6,981 nucleotides of DNA, from contig JALWHA010000313.1 in the NCBI GenBank assembly GCA_027038695.1, positions 1 to 6,981 on the forward strand, given 5' to 3'. The notes under the pieces are model-generated. The model was not told the DNA's origin. It was given only the letters and a program-made list of their open reading frames with translations, and made no database searches. Positions 5,619 through 6,981 of the stretch are shown piece after piece (within the stretch, counting starts at the first letter, position 1; every line of letters begins with the position of its first letter). The position numbers were made by a program, and so were the translations under genes. Source of the DNA: Acidobacteriota bacterium (lineage in GTDB: Bacteria > Acidobacteriota > Holophagae > Thermotomaculales > Thermotomaculaceae).

Positions 5619-6977
5619 ATGGATGCACGGAATATATTAAAAAAAGTAAACTCCCCGATAGGAATTTTTAGAATTGGCGGTGCGCCCCTGTTTTTAAGCG
5701 GGTTTTTTAAAGAGATTTTAAAAAGTTACGGCAATATTTTTTCCTTTTTGGAAATTGATGTAGAAAATTCCGCATATAATCGCGGTCTTTCCTTGGAAAA
5801 AAGGCTTTTTTTAAACGGGGAAACTAAATTCTTTGTTTTTTATATTCAAAGAATAGATAAGTATATTTTTATTAAAGCCATTGATATTACATATAACATT
5901 GATTTGATTAACGCTATCATAGAGAGAAGTGATTTTTTATCGGGTATAGTTGCCACTTCTACAGTAGGTGTGTATACAAAAGAATTAAAAGGCGGTTTTA
6001 TATACAAAAATCAGGCGTTAGAAAACTTTATGGAGAAATTGGAATACCCTGATATGTATTTTTTAAATAAAGTTTTGGAAACAGGTATTGTCGTTGACGT
6101 AAGGGAAGTAATTATTGATGGAAAAGAAAAGTTTATCTTTGAGTACGGAAGGGTAGTGGAGTCTAAAGGAAAAACCATTATCAGGGGATTTGTTATTTTT
6201 GATACCGCTTCTTCAGATTTTTTTCGGGATTTTACTTTTTACAACAGGGTATTAAGCGAGATATTTGATTTGTCTCAAATAGGCATAATCTTTTTCTCTA
6301 AAGATTGTTTAAAATTGGAATTTTATAATAAGTTTGCCGAAGATGTTTTATCAAAGGAAATCTTTGAAAAAATTGCTATATTAGGTATTTTTGAACCGAA
6401 TATTTTATTTGACGAAAATACTATATCCTTAATAAGGGAAGGTTTGGGGTTTAACGGAGAATATGAATTGTTTAACTACAAAATTCCTAACATAGAAGGG
6501 GAATTTGATTTTTCTTTTTTTGAAGGCAACCTCGGTTTTACCGTTTTTTTAAGAAGGGTTTTACCTGCCGAAGAAAAATCCGCTTGCCGTCAATTTAAGA
6601 GTATGTTTGAATATGCTTCAGATGCTATTTTATTAATTAAAGATAATATTTTTATGGAATGCAATAAAAAGGCGTTAGAGTTGTTCGGTTGCCGTAAAGA
6701 GGATATAATTGGGAAAACCCCCTTTCATTTTTCACCTGAATTTCAGCCTGACGGATTACCCTCGGAAGAAGCTACAATTAAGATGCTTGATACCGCAACG
6801 GTAAGCGGGAACAAGGTTTTTGAATGGGTGCATAAAAGGTGTGACGGGAGTTTATTTGATGCGGAAGTAACTTTAAGCAAAATTCAAATTGACGGTTATA
6901 CCTATACTCAGGCAATTGTGAGGGATATTTCAGCAAGAAAGAGGGATAATGATTTAGGCAAGATTTTAGTGGATTAG
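5619..6977 (+). CDS. PAS-domain protein without a visible output domain
   Basis: This 452-residue soluble protein probably senses a small ligand, redox state or cofactor and passes the signal to a partner. The C-terminal PAS domain is clear: QFKSMFEYASDAILLIKDNIF, MECNKKALELFGCRKEDIIGKTPFHFSPEFQPDG, FEWVHKRCDGSLFDAEVTLS and the closing IVRDISARKR (about residues 325-442). Upstream regions about 10-95, 105-197 and 212-312 have alternating beta-rich patterns and look like three degenerate PAS-like modules (weak, by eye). There are no membrane segments. After the PAS ending only about ten residues remain before a TAG at 6975-6977, so no kinase, GGDEF, phosphatase or DNA-binding domain is encoded in frame. 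AAGGGGG 4 nt before the ATG supports the start. Either the protein works through a separate effector, or the gene is truncated or frameshifted close to the window edge. Confidence 0.8.
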   Translation: MDARNILKKVNSPIGIFRIGGAPLFLSGFFKEILKSYGNIFSFLEIDVENSAYNRGLSLEKRLFLNGETKFFVFYIQRIDKYIFIKAIDITYNIDLINAIIERSDFLSGIVATSTVGVYTKELKGGFIYKNQALENFMEKLEYPDMYFLNKVLETGIVVDVREVIIDGKEKFIFEYGRVVESKGKTIIRGFVIFDTASSDFFRDFTFYNRVLSEIFDLSQIGIIFFSKDCLKLEFYNKFAEDVLSKEIFEKIAILGIFEPNILFDENTISLIREGLGFNGEYELFNYKIPNIEGEFDFSFFEGNLGFTVFLRRVLPAEEKSACRQFKSMFEYASDAILLIKDNIFMECNKKALELFGCRKEDIIGKTPFHFSPEFQPDGLPSEEATIKMLDTATVSGNKVFEWVHKRCDGSLFDAEVTLSKIQIDGYTYTQAIVRDISARKRDNDLGKILVD

Positions 6978-6981
6978 ATTA

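Overview
The window is AT-rich, gene-dense bacterial DNA that uses the standard code and bacterial start signals. Shine-Dalgarno sites of the GGAGG/AGGGAG type precede most genes. The CsgG-like envelope protein with a cleavable signal peptide hints at a Gram-negative (diderm) organism. Together with the EGY-type site-2 protease and the HAD-IG 5'-nucleotidase, this fits several low-GC Gram-negative phyla, but nothing in the window fixes the phylum. There is no sign of a prophage, insertion sequence, CRISPR array, tRNA or rRNA.

Layout. (1) Positions 1-330, minus strand: the first 110 codons of an exported CsgG-family protein that runs off the left edge. (2) Positions 331-442: a short divergent promoter region. 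(3) Positions 443-1123, plus strand: a cytosolic transglutaminase-like cysteine protein with an intact Cys-His-Asp triad. It appears to be read from a leaderless mRNA, because an extended -10 element sits just before the ATG and no ribosome-binding site is visible. (4) Positions 1120-5557, minus strand: a tightly packed four-gene run. In transcription order it encodes a HAD-IG 5'-nucleotidase, a compact sodium/solute symporter, an RluA-family pseudouridine synthase with a TTG start, and an EGY/site-2 protease-type M50 membrane metalloprotease. Junctions are a 1-nt gap, a 26-nt overlap and an 8-nt gap, so one transcript with translational coupling is likely. (5) Positions 5558-5618: a 61-bp divergent promoter region. 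(6) Positions 5619-6977, plus strand: a soluble protein ending in a clear PAS domain, with probable degenerate PAS-like modules before it and no output domain before its stop.

How the genes work together. The four operon genes have no single obvious pathway: nucleotide salvage, solute uptake, RNA modification and regulated intramembrane proteolysis or membrane quality control. The packing implies shared expression but not a shared function. The flanking plus-strand genes are separate transcription units. I do not see a convincing new multi-gene system here. The most informative points are the leaderless transglutaminase gene, the coupled heterogeneous operon, the unusually compact symporter and the PAS protein that lacks an effector domain.
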